A stretch of 64,000 nucleotides of DNA from Zeimonas sp050187175 (GCA_050187175.1 JBFWXS010000013.1:1-64000); one strand, 5' to 3'; positions 45,474 to 54,861 are shown, numbered from the stretch's first letter. The notes: generated by a model not told the origin, from the letters alone. A program made the numbers and translations.

Positions 45474-45477
<4 letters not shown>
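45034..45477 (-). CDS. recX: RecX, RecA inhibitor, with a predicted CTG start
   Basis: About 147 residues. Conserved start LSLKGRALRLLAQREHSRVELARKLSRHA and end RQIRFLSARGFSAEIVRRVV are all in one frame. The frame has a stop just upstream and no ATG, GTG or TTG before the conserved region; the first such codon is a GTG at 45360, which would delete 39 conserved residues. A CTG at 45477 overlaps the recA TGA and has GAAGAGG 7 nt before it. Hence CTG initiation coupled to recA is proposed. RecX limits RecA filament growth. Confidence 0.82.
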
Positions 45478-46535
<1,058 letters not shown>

Positions 46536-46572
46536 GGATGGCCTCACCCTGGTGGTTCAGTCGATGAAGCGG

Positions 46573-46607
46573 AGTATGGCACAGAACTACTGTATAAACA
46601 ATCAGTC
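46573..46607 (-). promoter_or_regulatory. recA promoter with LexA (SOS) box
   Basis: Minus strand: TTGTTT (46601-46596), 17-bp spacer, CATACT (46578-46573), about 38 bp from the recA ATG. Overlapping the -35, 46588-46607 carries CTGT-N8-TCAG within a TACTGTAT context, one mismatch from the CTGT-N8-ACAG LexA consensus. The box extends into the 3' end of pncC. Confidence 0.85.
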
Positions 46608-47177
46608 TTTGGTTCTAGGATTCAAGGCCAGGGTGGCTTCGAGCTCGCTCAGCCATTCGGCGGCCCGCTGCAGCGCATAGTGCGCGGCCTGCGCCCGCAC
46701 CGCGGCCCGGTCGCCGCTGAAATGCCGCGTCTCGGTGCACGGCGCCGTCTCGATCGCCGCCCAGCCGAAGCAGACCGTCCCCACCGGCTTGCCCGGCACC
46801 GCGCCGCCCGGCCCCGCGATGCCGGTAATGGCCAGCGCCAGCTGCGAACGGCTGCGGCTCAGCGCACCCTCGGCCATCTCGCGCGCCACCGTCTCGCTGA
46901 CCGCGCCCTCGGCCTGCAGCGTCGCCGGCGACACGCCGAGCAGATCGCTCTTGGCGGCGTTGCCGTAGGTGACGAACCCGCGCTCGAACCAGTCGCTGGA
47001 ACCGCCTATCTCCGTCAGCGCGCGCGCCACCAGGCCGCCGGTGCACGACTCGGCGGTCGCCACGCGCCAGCCGCAGCCGCGCAGCGCGCGGCCCAGCGCC
47101 GCGGCCTGATCGAACACGCGCCGTTCCAGTTCGGCGACCGGCGCCGTGCCGGACGCGGCCGGCTGATCGGGGTTCAT
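46602..47177 (-). CDS. pncC: Nicotinamide-nucleotide amidase (CinA C-terminal domain)
   Basis: 191 residues; only the CinA C-terminal deamidase domain, as in stand-alone PncC. Motifs TAESCTGGLVARAL (catalytic Ser), GSSDWFERGFVTYGN, AITGIAGPGGAVPGKPVGTV. Recycles NMN to nicotinic acid mononucleotide. Position just upstream of recA is widely conserved. Confidence 0.93.
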   Translation of the reverse strand: MNPDQPAASGTAPVAELERRVFDQAAALGRALRGCGWRVATAESCTGGLVARALTEIGGSSDWFERGFVTYGNAAKSDLLGVSPATLQAEGAVSETVAREMAEGALSRSRSQLALAITGIAGPGGAVPGKPVGTVCFGWAAIETAPCTETRHFSGDRAAVRAQAAHYALQRAAEWLSELEATLALNPRTKD

Positions 47178-47204
47178 GCGTAGCCTCCGGGGCGGACGCG
47201 CTCG

Positions 47205-47726
47205 TCAGCCATGCCACCAGGCCAGGACGAGCAGGGTGTAGAACGCGGCCAGCAGGTCGTCGAGCATGACGCCGAAGCCGCCCTTCAGCACCCTATCGTA
47301 ATACCGGATCGGCGGCGGCTTGACGATGTCGAAGAAGCGGAACAGGACGAATGCGCCCAGCTGCGCCGCCCAGCCGGCCGGTGCCACCAGCAGCACCAGC
47401 CAGAACGCGACGATCTCGTCCCAGACGATGGCGCCGTGGTCGGACACGCCGAGGTCGCGCGCGGTGCGGCCGCAGGCCACGATGCCCGCGGCGAAGCCGG
47501 CCGCGATCAGCAGCGCCCAGCCCGCCGGACTCAGCCAGCGGTCGAGCACGACGAAGGCCAGCCATGCCCACAGCGTGCCCACCGTGCCCGGCGCCCACGG
47601 CGACAGGCCGCTGCCGAAACCCAGCGCCACCAGCCGCGACAGCCGCTGCCGCATGAAGCGCGCATCGGGCCGCGGCGGCGGCAGCCGCTGCGGCAGCGAT
47701 TCAGCGGAAGTGGTCGAATCCGCCAT
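47205..47726 (-). CDS. pgpA: Phosphatidylglycerophosphatase A
   Basis: 173 residues with about four membrane helices. Motifs GFGSGLSPWAPGTVGTL, WDEIVAFW and FRFFDIVKPPPIRYYDRVLKGGFGVMLDDLLAAFY match PgpA, which dephosphorylates phosphatidylglycerophosphate. ATG at 47726 (MADSTTS) chosen; it overlaps the thiL 3' end by 26 bp. Alternative starts further upstream add a sequence without homology. Confidence 0.94.
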   Translation of the reverse strand: MADSTTSAESLPQRLPPPRPDARFMRQRLSRLVALGFGSGLSPWAPGTVGTLWAWLAFVVLDRWLSPAGWALLIAAGFAAGIVACGRTARDLGVSDHGAIVWDEIVAFWLVLLVAPAGWAAQLGAFVLFRFFDIVKPPPIRYYDRVLKGGFGVMLDDLLAAFYTLLVLAWWHG

Positions 47727-48687
47727 GCTCGATCTCCAGCGGCCGGCCGCGCGCATCATGCACGCGCGCACCGCTACCGGCCGCGATGGAACCGATGCGC
47801 GCCAGCGGCAGGCCGAGCCGCCGGCCCAGCGCCTCGATGGCGACGCGGTTCTCGGGGGCCGCGGTGAACAGCAGCTCGTAGTCGTCGCCGCCGGCCAGCG
47901 TCAGCCGCTGGCGCAGCGCTTCGGGCAGGCCGGCCAGCTCGGCCGCCTGCGGCACCGCCGGCCAGCTCAGCTCGGCGCCGACGCGCGAACGTTCCAGCAG
48001 ATGGCCCAGATCGGCCAGCAGCCCGTCGGAGACGTCGATGGCGGCCCGCGCCAGATGACGCAGCGCCAAGCCGAGCTCGACGCGTGGCTCCGGGCAGTCC
48101 AGCCGCAGCTCGGCGCCGTCCGGCGGGGAGCTGCCTCCGGCAGCCTGGGATCGCAGCCGCCGCTCGACCGCCCAGGCCGCTGCTCCCAGCGCGCCCGACA
48201 CCCAGATCTCGTCGCCCGGCTCGGCCGCGTCGCGCCGCAGCGCCGCCTGCGCCGGAACTTCGCCGAAAACCGTGATGCAGAGGGTCAGCGGCCCGCGCGT
48301 GGTGTCGCCGCCGACCAGCTCGCAGCCGAAGCGATCGGCGAGCGCGAACAATCCGCGCCGGAATCCGGCCAGCCAGGCCAGCCACGCTTCATCGGCAGCC
48401 GGCAGCGCCAGCGCCAGCGTGAACGCCCGCGGCTGCGCGCCCATCGCAGCCAAGTCGGACAGGTTCACCGCCAGCGCCTTGTGGCCAAGCCGCGCGGGAT
48501 CGGCGTCGGCGAAGAAATGCCGGCCGGCGACCAGCATGTCGGTCGACACGGCGATGACGCTGGCGGCCGGCACCGGCGCCAGCAAGGCCGCATCGTCGCC
48601 GATGCCGAGCAGCGCGCGACGCGGCGGCGCGCGGTCGAAGAACCGGCGGATCAGCTCGAATTCACCCAGCGACTGCGGCTCGGCCAT
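47701..48687 (-). CDS. thiL: Thiamine-monophosphate kinase
   Basis: 328 residues. ATP/Mg motifs LLGIGDDAALL, STDMLVAGRHFF, NLSDLAAMGA, GGDTTRG and DVSDGLLADLGHLL are in order. Makes thiamine pyrophosphate, complementing thiE 29 kb away. The order nusB-thiL-pgpA is standard in proteobacteria. 15 nt separate it from nusB. Confidence 0.96.
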   Translation of the reverse strand: MAEPQSLGEFELIRRFFDRAPPRRALLGIGDDAALLAPVPAASVIAVSTDMLVAGRHFFADADPARLGHKALAVNLSDLAAMGAQPRAFTLALALPAADEAWLAWLAGFRRGLFALADRFGCELVGGDTTRGPLTLCITVFGEVPAQAALRRDAAEPGDEIWVSGALGAAAWAVERRLRSQAAGGSSPPDGAELRLDCPEPRVELGLALRHLARAAIDVSDGLLADLGHLLERSRVGAELSWPAVPQAAELAGLPEALRQRLTLAGGDDYELLFTAAPENRVAIEALGRRLGLPLARIGSIAAGSGARVHDARGRPLEIEHGGFDHFR

Positions 48688-48702
48688 CGGCCCGGCCGCC
48701 GT

Positions 48703-49182
48703 TCAAGCGCCCGGCCGGGTCTCGACCGGGCGGGCCTTGCCGGCCACGCGGTCGAGGACGCCGTTGACGTACTTGTAGCCGTCGGTACCGCCAAAGGTCT
48801 TGGTCAGCTCGACGGCTTCGTTGATGATCACGCGATACGGAATCTCGGGCATCCGCGTCAGCTCGAATGCGGCGAGGATCAGCACACCGTGCTCGACCGG
48901 GCTCAGCTCGCTGAGCTTGCGGTCCAGATGCGGCGCGATCAGCCCGTCGAGCTCGGCGGCGGCGCCGATCGCCCCGTGCAGCAGCAGCTCGAAGTGGGCA
49001 TGGTCGGCCTTCTCGAAGCCCGGCGTCTCGGTGGCGAGATGGGCCTGGATCGCGCCGATGTCCTCAGCCGACAGCAGCCATTGATAGAGCCCCTGCAGCG
49101 CCAGTTCGCGCGCGCGTCGCCGCGCGCTCTTGGGCGGCGTGCCGCTGCCGGACTTCGCCGCCGGCTTGTCGGCCTGCGCCAT
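48703..49182 (-). CDS. nusB: Transcription antitermination factor NusB
   Basis: 159 residues. ARELALQGLYQWLLS near the start, LSPVEHGVLILAAFEL and YRVIINEAVELTKTFGGTDGYKYVNGVLD near the end. Works with NusA/E/G on boxA of rRNA operons. The ATG at 49182 shares its A with the ribH stop (TGATG); the TTG one codon upstream is less likely. Confidence 0.96.
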   Translation of the reverse strand: MAQADKPAAKSGSGTPPKSARRRARELALQGLYQWLLSAEDIGAIQAHLATETPGFEKADHAHFELLLHGAIGAAAELDGLIAPHLDRKLSELSPVEHGVLILAAFELTRMPEIPYRVIINEAVELTKTFGGTDGYKYVNGVLDRVAGKARPVETRPGA

Positions 49183-49781
49183 CAATGCCGCCCCCGCACG
49201 CCGCGGCGCGGCGATGACGAGCCGTCATCATCGTCCTCGTCGTCTTCGTCTTCATCCTCGTCGTCCGAGTCGTCGTCGAAGTCGTCGTCATCGTCACCGT
49301 CCTCGCCGTCCACGCCGCTCAGCGTCGACAGCGACGAGGACAGGTTCGCCATCTCGACCGCGACGCGCGCGGCCTCGGCGCCCTTGACCGGCGCGCGCGC
49401 CTCGGCCTGCTCGTCGTTCTCGGTGGTGAGCACGGCATTGGCGATGGGCACGTTGAAATCGAGCGCGACCCGCGAAATGCCGGCGGCGCTTTCGTTCGAC
49501 ACCAGCTCGAAGTGATAGGTCTCGCCGCGGATGACCGCGCCGAGCGCGATCAGCGCATCGAACTCGCCGGACGCCGCCAGCTGCTGCAGCACGTTGGGCA
49601 GCTCCAGCGCGCCCGGTACCGTGCAGACGAAGATGTCTTCGGCATCGACACCGAGCTTCAGCAGCTCGCTCAGGCAGGCATCGCGCAGCGCGGTGCAGAC
49701 CGCTTCGTTGAAACGCGCCTGCACGACGCCGATGCGCAGGCTGCTGCCGTCCAGATCGGACTGGAATACTTCGATCTGCAT
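49182..49781 (-). CDS. ribH: Lumazine synthase with unusual acidic C-terminal tail
   Basis: 199 residues. The core (1-155) is normal: ARFNEAVC, PGALELP, ALGAVIRGETYHFE with catalytic His, NVPIANAVLTTENDEQA. It is followed by residues 158-186, of which 25 of 29 are Asp or Glu, and a basic end (PRRGVRGRH). Typical proteins end near 155-165. Lumazine synthase builds pentameric or icosahedral shells with exposed C-termini in many cases, so the tail could create a charged surface. AGGAG precedes the ATG. Confidence 0.95.
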   Translation of the reverse strand: MQIEVFQSDLDGSSLRIGVVQARFNEAVCTALRDACLSELLKLGVDAEDIFVCTVPGALELPNVLQQLAASGEFDALIALGAVIRGETYHFELVSNESAAGISRVALDFNVPIANAVLTTENDEQAEARAPVKGAEAARVAVEMANLSSSLSTLSGVDGEDGDDDDDFDDDSDDEDEDEDDEDDDDGSSSPRRGVRGRH

Positions 49782-49792
49782 CGTGAAAGCTC

Positions 49793-50956
49793 CTAGGAAG
49801 CGGACCGGCGCGCGTCGCCGGGCGCGGAATCGGCAGGGGGGTCGGATTCGGGCTGACCGGGTTCGAAACCCGCGACTTCCAGATCGTAGCCGGTCATGCT
49901 GGGCATCTTGCGCGGCTGCGACAGCAGCCGCATGCGGCCGACGCCGAGGTCCTTCAGGATCTGCGCGCCGACGCCGTAGGTGCGCAGATCCATCTTGCCC
50001 GAGCGGCGGCGGGCGCTGGCCTCTTCGTCGGCGTGCGAGCACAGCTGCGCGAACACGGCATCGGCCGGCTGCGCGCAATTGAGCAGCACGACGACCCCGC
50101 ACGGCTGCGCGGCGATCGCCGACAGCGCGCGATCGAGCGGCCACGAATGGGAGCTGGAACCGCGCTCGAGCAGATCGAGCACCGACAGCGGCTCGTGCAC
50201 GCGCACTAGCGTCTCCTGGTCGGCGTGGATCTCGCCGCGCACCAGCGCCAGATGAGGCGAATCGGCGGCCTTGTCGCGGTAGGCGATCATCCGGAACTCG
50301 CCCCAGTGCGTGTTCATCGGCCGTTCGGCGACGCGCTCGATCAGGCTCTCGTTGGCGCTGCGATACTGGATCAGGTCGGCGATGGCGCCTATCTTCAGGC
50401 CGTGCTCGGCGGCGAAGTCGATCAGATCGGGCAGCCGCGCCATCGATCCGTCTTCCTTCAGCACTTCGCAGATCACCGTCGCCGGAGTCAGGCCGGCCAG
50501 CCGGGCCAGGTCGCAGCCGGCCTCGGTGTGGCCGGCGCGCATCAGCACGCCGCCGGGTTGCGCCATCAGCGGAAAGATGTGGCCGGGCTGGACCAGATCC
50601 TCGGGGACGGCATGCCGCGCCACCGCCGCGCGCACCGTGCGCGCGCGGTCGGCCGCCGAAATGCCGGTGGAGACGCCTTCGGCCGCTTCGATGGAGACGG
50701 TGAAGTTGGTGCCGTGCCGGGTGCCGTTGCGATTGACCATCAGCGGCAGGTTAAGCTGCCGGCAGCGCTCCTCGGTGAGCGTCAGGCAGACCAGGCCGCG
50801 GCCGTAGCGCGCCATGAAATTGATTGCTTCAGGCGTGACGAAATCGGCCGCGAGGACCAGATCGCCTTCGTTTTCGCGATCTTCTTCATCGACGAGGATC
50901 ACCATGCGACCGGCGGCAAGCTCGGCGATGATTTCCGGAGTACTGGCGAGTGACAT
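49793..50956 (-). CDS. ribB: RibBX: DHBP synthase with cyclohydrolase-II-like domain lacking the zinc site
   Basis: 387 residues. The N-terminal 3,4-dihydroxy-2-butanone-4-phosphate synthase half is complete (VDEEDRENEGDLVLAA, HTEAGCDLARLAGL). The C-terminal half has GTP cyclohydrolase II fold features (RVHEPLSVLDLL, YGVGAQILKDLGV) but not the C-x(10)-C-x-C zinc ligands. This matches the RibBX form seen in many proteobacteria, so a separate active RibA is expected elsewhere. First gene of ribB-ribH-nusB-thiL-pgpA-pncC. No FMN riboswitch in the 121 bp upstream. Confidence 0.93.
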   Translation of the reverse strand: MSLASTPEIIAELAAGRMVILVDEEDRENEGDLVLAADFVTPEAINFMARYGRGLVCLTLTEERCRQLNLPLMVNRNGTRHGTNFTVSIEAAEGVSTGISAADRARTVRAAVARHAVPEDLVQPGHIFPLMAQPGGVLMRAGHTEAGCDLARLAGLTPATVICEVLKEDGSMARLPDLIDFAAEHGLKIGAIADLIQYRSANESLIERVAERPMNTHWGEFRMIAYRDKAADSPHLALVRGEIHADQETLVRVHEPLSVLDLLERGSSSHSWPLDRALSAIAAQPCGVVVLLNCAQPADAVFAQLCSHADEEASARRRSGKMDLRTYGVGAQILKDLGVGRMRLLSQPRKMPSMTGYDLEVAGFEPGQPESDPPADSAPGDARRSAS

Positions 50957-51077
50957 CCAGCTATTTTACGCTGCCGCCCGTTACGCTGCCGCCCGACGAC
51001 GCGCGGGGCATGTCTGCCGCCGGACGGCGCGGCAGCCGTGCCGACGCCGGCCCGCTTCGGGCGATACTTGGGCGACG

Positions 51078-51569
51078 ATGAACCCGCAGGATCTGCAAAG
51101 CTATCGCCGCCTGGACAGCCGCGCCGACGCACGCGACGCGCTGGACCAGGTCCTGGCGCGCACGCAGCGCTCGCTGCGGCTGATCGACGACCGCGGCGAG
51201 TTCTACGGCTTCGACCGGCCGCGCTTCGCCGCCGCGCTGCAGGCGCTGCTGCGCCGCTCGCGCGACGCCTCGGCCACGCTGGTGCTGCACGACACCGGCT
51301 TCATCGAGCGCGACTGTCCGCGGGTGGTGGATCTCCTGCGCCGCTACGCACCGCGGCTGCGGATCCTGCGCAGCGCCGACACGGCTCGCCATCTGAACCG
51401 CGGCTTCGTGCTCGCCGACGAAACGGTGGTGTTGCGCCGGCCCCACTTCGATCATCCGCAGACCTTCGTCGACTTCGACGAACAAGGAGCCGCGGCAGCC
51501 GCGCTGCTGCTCGAGCAGATCATCGGGGAAGCGCAGCCGGCGGCGGGGCTCTCCGTCACGGGACTGTAA
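51078..51569 (+). CDS. Conserved hypothetical protein
   Basis: 163 residues, soluble, Arg/Asp-rich. Segments LDQVLARTQRSLRLID, YGFDRPRFAAALQALLRRS and RHLNRGFVLADETVVLRRPHFDHP suggest a compact domain; RSLRLIDDRGEFYGFD and LRILRS hint at a phospholipase-D-like half, without an HKD motif. I know similar small proteins next to riboflavin genes in Burkholderiales but no function. Divergent from ribBX across 121 bp, in which TTACGCTGCCGCCCG is repeated twice. Confidence 0.65.
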   Translation: MNPQDLQSYRRLDSRADARDALDQVLARTQRSLRLIDDRGEFYGFDRPRFAAALQALLRRSRDASATLVLHDTGFIERDCPRVVDLLRRYAPRLRILRSADTARHLNRGFVLADETVVLRRPHFDHPQTFVDFDEQGAAAAALLLEQIIGEAQPAAGLSVTGL

Positions 51570-51633
51570 GGGGCTCAGCCATCCCGTCCCGGTAGAATCG
51601 CGGCTCTGCGCAGCGCGCTGCGCCTCCATTCGC

Positions 51634-52854
51634 TTGCCCGCGGGGCGGCGGCCTCGAGCCGACCGAACTGAACTGAAGCAGCCCGATCCAGAATTCCGCC
51701 TTGGCTCGATCGCGGTTCCCGCGTTCGGGCCCTCGCTGTTCGACGGCATCGCGCAGGGAGCCATCCTGCCGGTGATCGCGTTCAGCGCGCGCGAGCTGGG
51801 CGCCTCGTTCGCCGGCGCGGGTCTGATCGTAGCGCTGATCGGCGTCGGCTCGCTGCTCGGCAACTTGCCGGCAGCGATGATCTCGTCACGCTTCGGCGAA
51901 CGCCGCGCGATGATGGGCGCGGCGACGGCCTGCGTCGCCGCGCTGCTGGTCTGCATCCTGGCCACCGGCCCGTGGATGCTGGGTCTCGGCGTGCTGCTGT
52001 TCGGCATGACGCATGCCGTGTTCGCGCTGGCGCGGCAGACCTTCCTGATCGAGGCGGTGCCGTACCACTACCGCGCCCGCGCGCTGTCGACGCTGGCCGG
52101 CGTCACGCGCATCGGCATGTTCATCGGACCGTTCGCGGGCGCCGCGGCGATGTACGGATTCGGGCTGCGCAGCGCCTACGTCGTCGCGATCCTCTCGATG
52201 ATGGCGATCGGATGGATGGCGTACTCGCTGCCGGACCTGCCGGGCAGCGGCGCCTCGCCGGCTTCGGCAACGGAGCGTCCGTCCATGGCCGGGCTGCTGC
52301 GCAGCCATGCGGCAGTCTTCGGCACGCTGGGCTTCGGCGTGCTGCTGATCAGCGCGGTCCGCGCATCACGGCAGGTGATCATCCCGCTGTGGGCCACGCA
52401 CCTGGGCCTGCCGCCGGTGACGGCCTCGATCATCTACGGGTTGTCGGCCGCCATCGACATGACGGCGTTCTACCCGGCGGGCAAGGTGATGGATGCCCGC
52501 GGCAGAGTCTGGGTCGCGCTGCCGGCCTGCGTGCTGATGGGGCTGGCCCTGCTGGCCATGACGCTGACCACCGGAACGGCCAGCTTCATCGCCACCGCAC
52601 TGGCGCTGGGCCTGGGCAACGGGATCGGCTCGGGCATAGTCATGACCATCGGCGCCGACTCGGCCCCGCCGCAGGCGCGACCGGCCTTCCTCGGCCTGTG
52701 GCGCATGCTGGCGGACGTGGGCGCCTGCAGCGGACCGCTGCTGCTGTCGGCACTGACGGCCGCCGTTTCACTGGGAGCCGGCATCGCAGCCACCGGGCTG
52801 CTCGCGCTGGGGGCGGCCGGCGTCTTCTGGCGGTGGCTGCCGCGGCGCGGTTAG
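51634..52854 (+). CDS. Major facilitator superfamily transporter
   Basis: 406 residues with about twelve hydrophobic helices. The MFS loop 2-3 motif appears as ISSRFGERRAMMGA; the N-terminal half also has RARALSTLAGVTRIGMFIGPF. Substrate not deducible. The TTG at 51634 is the only upstream start compatible with full helix 1 and is uncertain. The stop lies 57 bp before the third gap. Confidence 0.85.
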   Translation: MPAGRRPRADRTELKQPDPEFRLGSIAVPAFGPSLFDGIAQGAILPVIAFSARELGASFAGAGLIVALIGVGSLLGNLPAAMISSRFGERRAMMGAATACVAALLVCILATGPWMLGLGVLLFGMTHAVFALARQTFLIEAVPYHYRARALSTLAGVTRIGMFIGPFAGAAAMYGFGLRSAYVVAILSMMAIGWMAYSLPDLPGSGASPASATERPSMAGLLRSHAAVFGTLGFGVLLISAVRASRQVIIPLWATHLGLPPVTASIIYGLSAAIDMTAFYPAGKVMDARGRVWVALPACVLMGLALLAMTLTTGTASFIATALALGLGNGIGSGIVMTIGADSAPPQARPAFLGLWRMLADVGACSGPLLLSALTAAVSLGAGIAATGLLALGAAGVFWRWLPRRG

Positions 52855-52911
52855 GGGCGCTTCGGCGCTCGCCTGCGCCGCTGCGTCCGCTCGCTCTGAG
52901 CCGGCTCGCTC

Positions 52912-53011
52912 NNNNNNNNNNNNNNNNNNNNNNNNNNNNNNNNNNNNNNNNNNNNNNNNNNNNNNNNNNNNNNNNNNNNNNNNNNNNNNNNNNNNNNNNN
53001 NNNNNNNNNNN
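52912..53011. other. Scaffold gap of 100 N without duplicated flanks
   Basis: Unlike the other two gaps, the flanks share no 127-bp copy (only GCTC). Sequence is probably missing here. The left flank is CGCTCG/CTGCG-rich and may be hard to sequence. The gap truncates the minus-strand gene at 53012-53266. Confidence 0.9.
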
Positions 53012-53266
53012 GCTCCGAACCCCCTCGCTGTTCGCCCGCTCGAAATGCCGGGCCGCGTCGGCACGGCGATCAGTGTCCTGCTGGCCTGCGGCCAGGTCCT
53101 TGGCGGCCTGCCGGATGACGGGGTCCGGCACGGCAGCCTCGTCGACGACGGCCGCGTTCTGGTCACGCTCGTGCGGCAGCAGCGGCGCGCCGCGCTTGGC
53201 CGGCCGCGCCGACTTCAGGTCGACGGTTTGCTCCTCGGTGCGGTCCTTGCTTGGGGTTTCGGCCAT
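53012..53266 (-). CDS. Small hydrophilic protein, C-terminus lost in gap
   Basis: 85 visible codons from ATG at 53266, with GAGGAA 6 nt upstream. Very hydrophilic (MAETPSKDRTEEQTVDLKSA, PLLPHERDQ, IRQAAKDLAAGQQDTDRRADAA). The HERDQ...DLxxGQxDTDRR pattern is one I associate with small conserved proteins of Burkholderiales, function unknown. Divergent from the other small hydrophilic gene at 53454 across 188 bp. Confidence 0.72.
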
Positions 53267-53453
53267 CGGATTTCCTCGCGTGCTACCCGGCGATCGGGGA
53301 GCCCGGTCGTCGTATTTACCGGCGAGCAAGCCGCTCGCCCGCGGCACGGGGACGGACAGAGGCAGATCGGCCAAGGCACGCCGCTTGCTGCAACTACCTG
53401 GGGCGCTTGCCGGCGTCCTGTGCTTGTCCCAGATGTTTCAAGAAGGGAGTGTC

Positions 53454-53705
53454 ATGAAACAAAGTCCTCCGAACAATGCACAGAAAGCATCCTCGCCGCC
53501 CAAGGTCCAGGGCGAAGGTGACTATGAAGCCGCGCGGCGTTTCAATGACGAGAGCCGCAAGTTCGTGCAATCCGGGCAGGTAGGTGATGCGGCCAAGGCT
53601 GCCGCGCCGACCAGCCAGCGGGAGCGCGACGAATTGCAACGAGCCGAGCAGGCCGGTAAAGCCCGCGCAAAAGAGGAGGATCCGCAAGTCGAACGTAGAC
53701 ACTGA
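53454..53705 (+). CDS. Small hydrophilic protein
   Basis: 83 residues. AAGAAGGGAG precedes the ATG. Contains GEGDYEAARRFNDESRKFVQSG, then Ala/Glu/Arg-rich helix. Small proteins with a DYxxARRxxD segment are common in Burkholderiales, sometimes stress-induced; no function is established here. Followed by a clear terminator, so it is a real transcription unit. Confidence 0.75.
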   Translation: MKQSPPNNAQKASSPPKVQGEGDYEAARRFNDESRKFVQSGQVGDAAKAAAPTSQRERDELQRAEQAGKARAKEEDPQVERRH

Positions 53706-53759
53706 CTAGCCTTACGATTCTGAGTCGGTTTCGGATCCCGACTCGGATCGAGCGTCCAG

Positions 53760-53791
53760 CCGGCCCGCTTTTCAGCGGGCCGGTTTCGTTT
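53760..53791 (+). terminator. Rho-independent terminator
   Basis: 10-bp stem CCGGCCCGCT/AGCGGGCCGG with TTTC loop, followed by TTTCGTTT. Serves the small + strand gene ending at 53705; the minus-strand PQ-loop gene stops inside the hairpin. Confidence 0.88.
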
Positions 53792-54122
53792 CGGGCAGCG
53801 CAGCCGCGGGCGGTGCTTCACTATCTCCGCCGGCCGCGCCGGGGCGCCGCTGCGCCAGCGCGCGATTGCGACGATCCACCAGCTGCCCGATCACCGCCAC
53901 GATCAGCAGCGTCAGATTGGTGAACACGAACAGCGCATCGCCCTTGGCGAAGCTGTAGATGACGAAGCCGGTCGAGGCCGCGACCTGGCCGACGAACAGC
54001 CAGCGCGAGACGCCGGCCGCGGACTGCGTGCGGTACTGCGTCCATACCTGCCGCGATACGGTGGCCAGCAGGATCATGCCGGCGGCCCAGCCGATCCAGT
54101 CCGCAGGACCGTAGTCGCTCAT
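53772..54122 (-). CDS. PQ-loop/SemiSWEET-like membrane protein
   Basis: 116 residues from ATG at 54122 (MSDYGPADWIGWAAGM). Three helices: WAAGMILLATVSRQVW, WLFVGQVAASTGFVIYSF, LFVFTNLTLLIVAVIGQLV. The Q-W-x-x-Y-R-T-Q-S-A-x-G-V-S segment matches the PQ-loop/SemiSWEET triple-helix bundle. Family members carry sugars or amino acids as dimers. The substrate is unknown. Confidence 0.78.
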   Translation of the reverse strand: MSDYGPADWIGWAAGMILLATVSRQVWTQYRTQSAAGVSRWLFVGQVAASTGFVIYSFAKGDALFVFTNLTLLIVAVIGQLVDRRNRALAQRRPGAAGGDSEAPPAAALPETKPAR

Positions 54123-54221
54123 GAAGCGGCCTCGCCATCCGGCGGGCAGCCGACTGCTGTACATGTATCGGGCATCGCGTTCGCCTCCTGCCGCGAACGC
54201 ATGCGAACCACATGCCTGCGC

Positions 54222-54848
54222 TCAGGCTCCGCCGCGCACGCTTTCCTGCAGCTGCCGCTCGACGTAGCGGGCGATGGTGTCGATCTCCAGATTCACCTGG
54301 GCGCCCGGCTCAAGCAGCCGCAGCGTGGTGACGGCTACGGTGTGCGGAATCAGGTTGATCTCGATGTCGCAGCCCTGCGGCAGATCGGTGACGCGGTTGA
54401 CGGTCAGGCTGACGCCATTGATCGTCACCGAGCCCTTGTACGCGAAATAGCGGGCCAGCTCGCGCGGCGCGCGCACGATCAGCCGCCGCGACTCGCCGAC
54501 CGGATCGAAGGAGACCACTTCACCGAGGCCGTCGACGTGACCCGACACGAGATGGCCGCCGAGCCGGTCGGCCAGCCGCAGCGCCTTCTCGAGGTTGACC
54601 TCGCCGGGCCGCTCCAGCCCCACCGTCCTGGACAGGCTCTCGCGCGACACGTCGACGCTGAAGCCCGAGGACGTGACGGCGACCACCGTCATGCAGGCTC
54701 CCTGGATGGCGATCGAATCGCCCAGCGCGACATCGCTCATGTCGAGCCCGCCGGCCGACACGGCCAGCCGCAGGCCCGCGTCCGCTTCGTCGCCGAGCGG
54801 ATCGATCGATTCGATGCGGCCGACCGCCGCGACGATGCCGGTGAACAT
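54222..54848 (-). CDS. ribE: Riboflavin synthase alpha chain
   Basis: 208 residues with two lumazine-binding barrels: MFTGIVAAVGRI...DSIAIQGACMTVV, then GHLVSGHVDGLGEV...GSVTINGVSLTVN. Dismutates two lumazines to riboflavin. Starts 13 nt after ribD. Usually contiguous with ribBA in this group; here 3.2 kb of other genes intervene. Confidence 0.97.
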   Translation of the reverse strand: MFTGIVAAVGRIESIDPLGDEADAGLRLAVSAGGLDMSDVALGDSIAIQGACMTVVAVTSSGFSVDVSRESLSRTVGLERPGEVNLEKALRLADRLGGHLVSGHVDGLGEVVSFDPVGESRRLIVRAPRELARYFAYKGSVTINGVSLTVNRVTDLPQGCDIEINLIPHTVAVTTLRLLEPGAQVNLEIDTIARYVERQLQESVRGGA

Positions 54849-54861
54849 GCTTGGTCCGTTC

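Noticed and set aside
50957..51077. FMN riboswitch before ribBX
   Set aside because: None of the conserved RFN segments are present in the 121-bp region.
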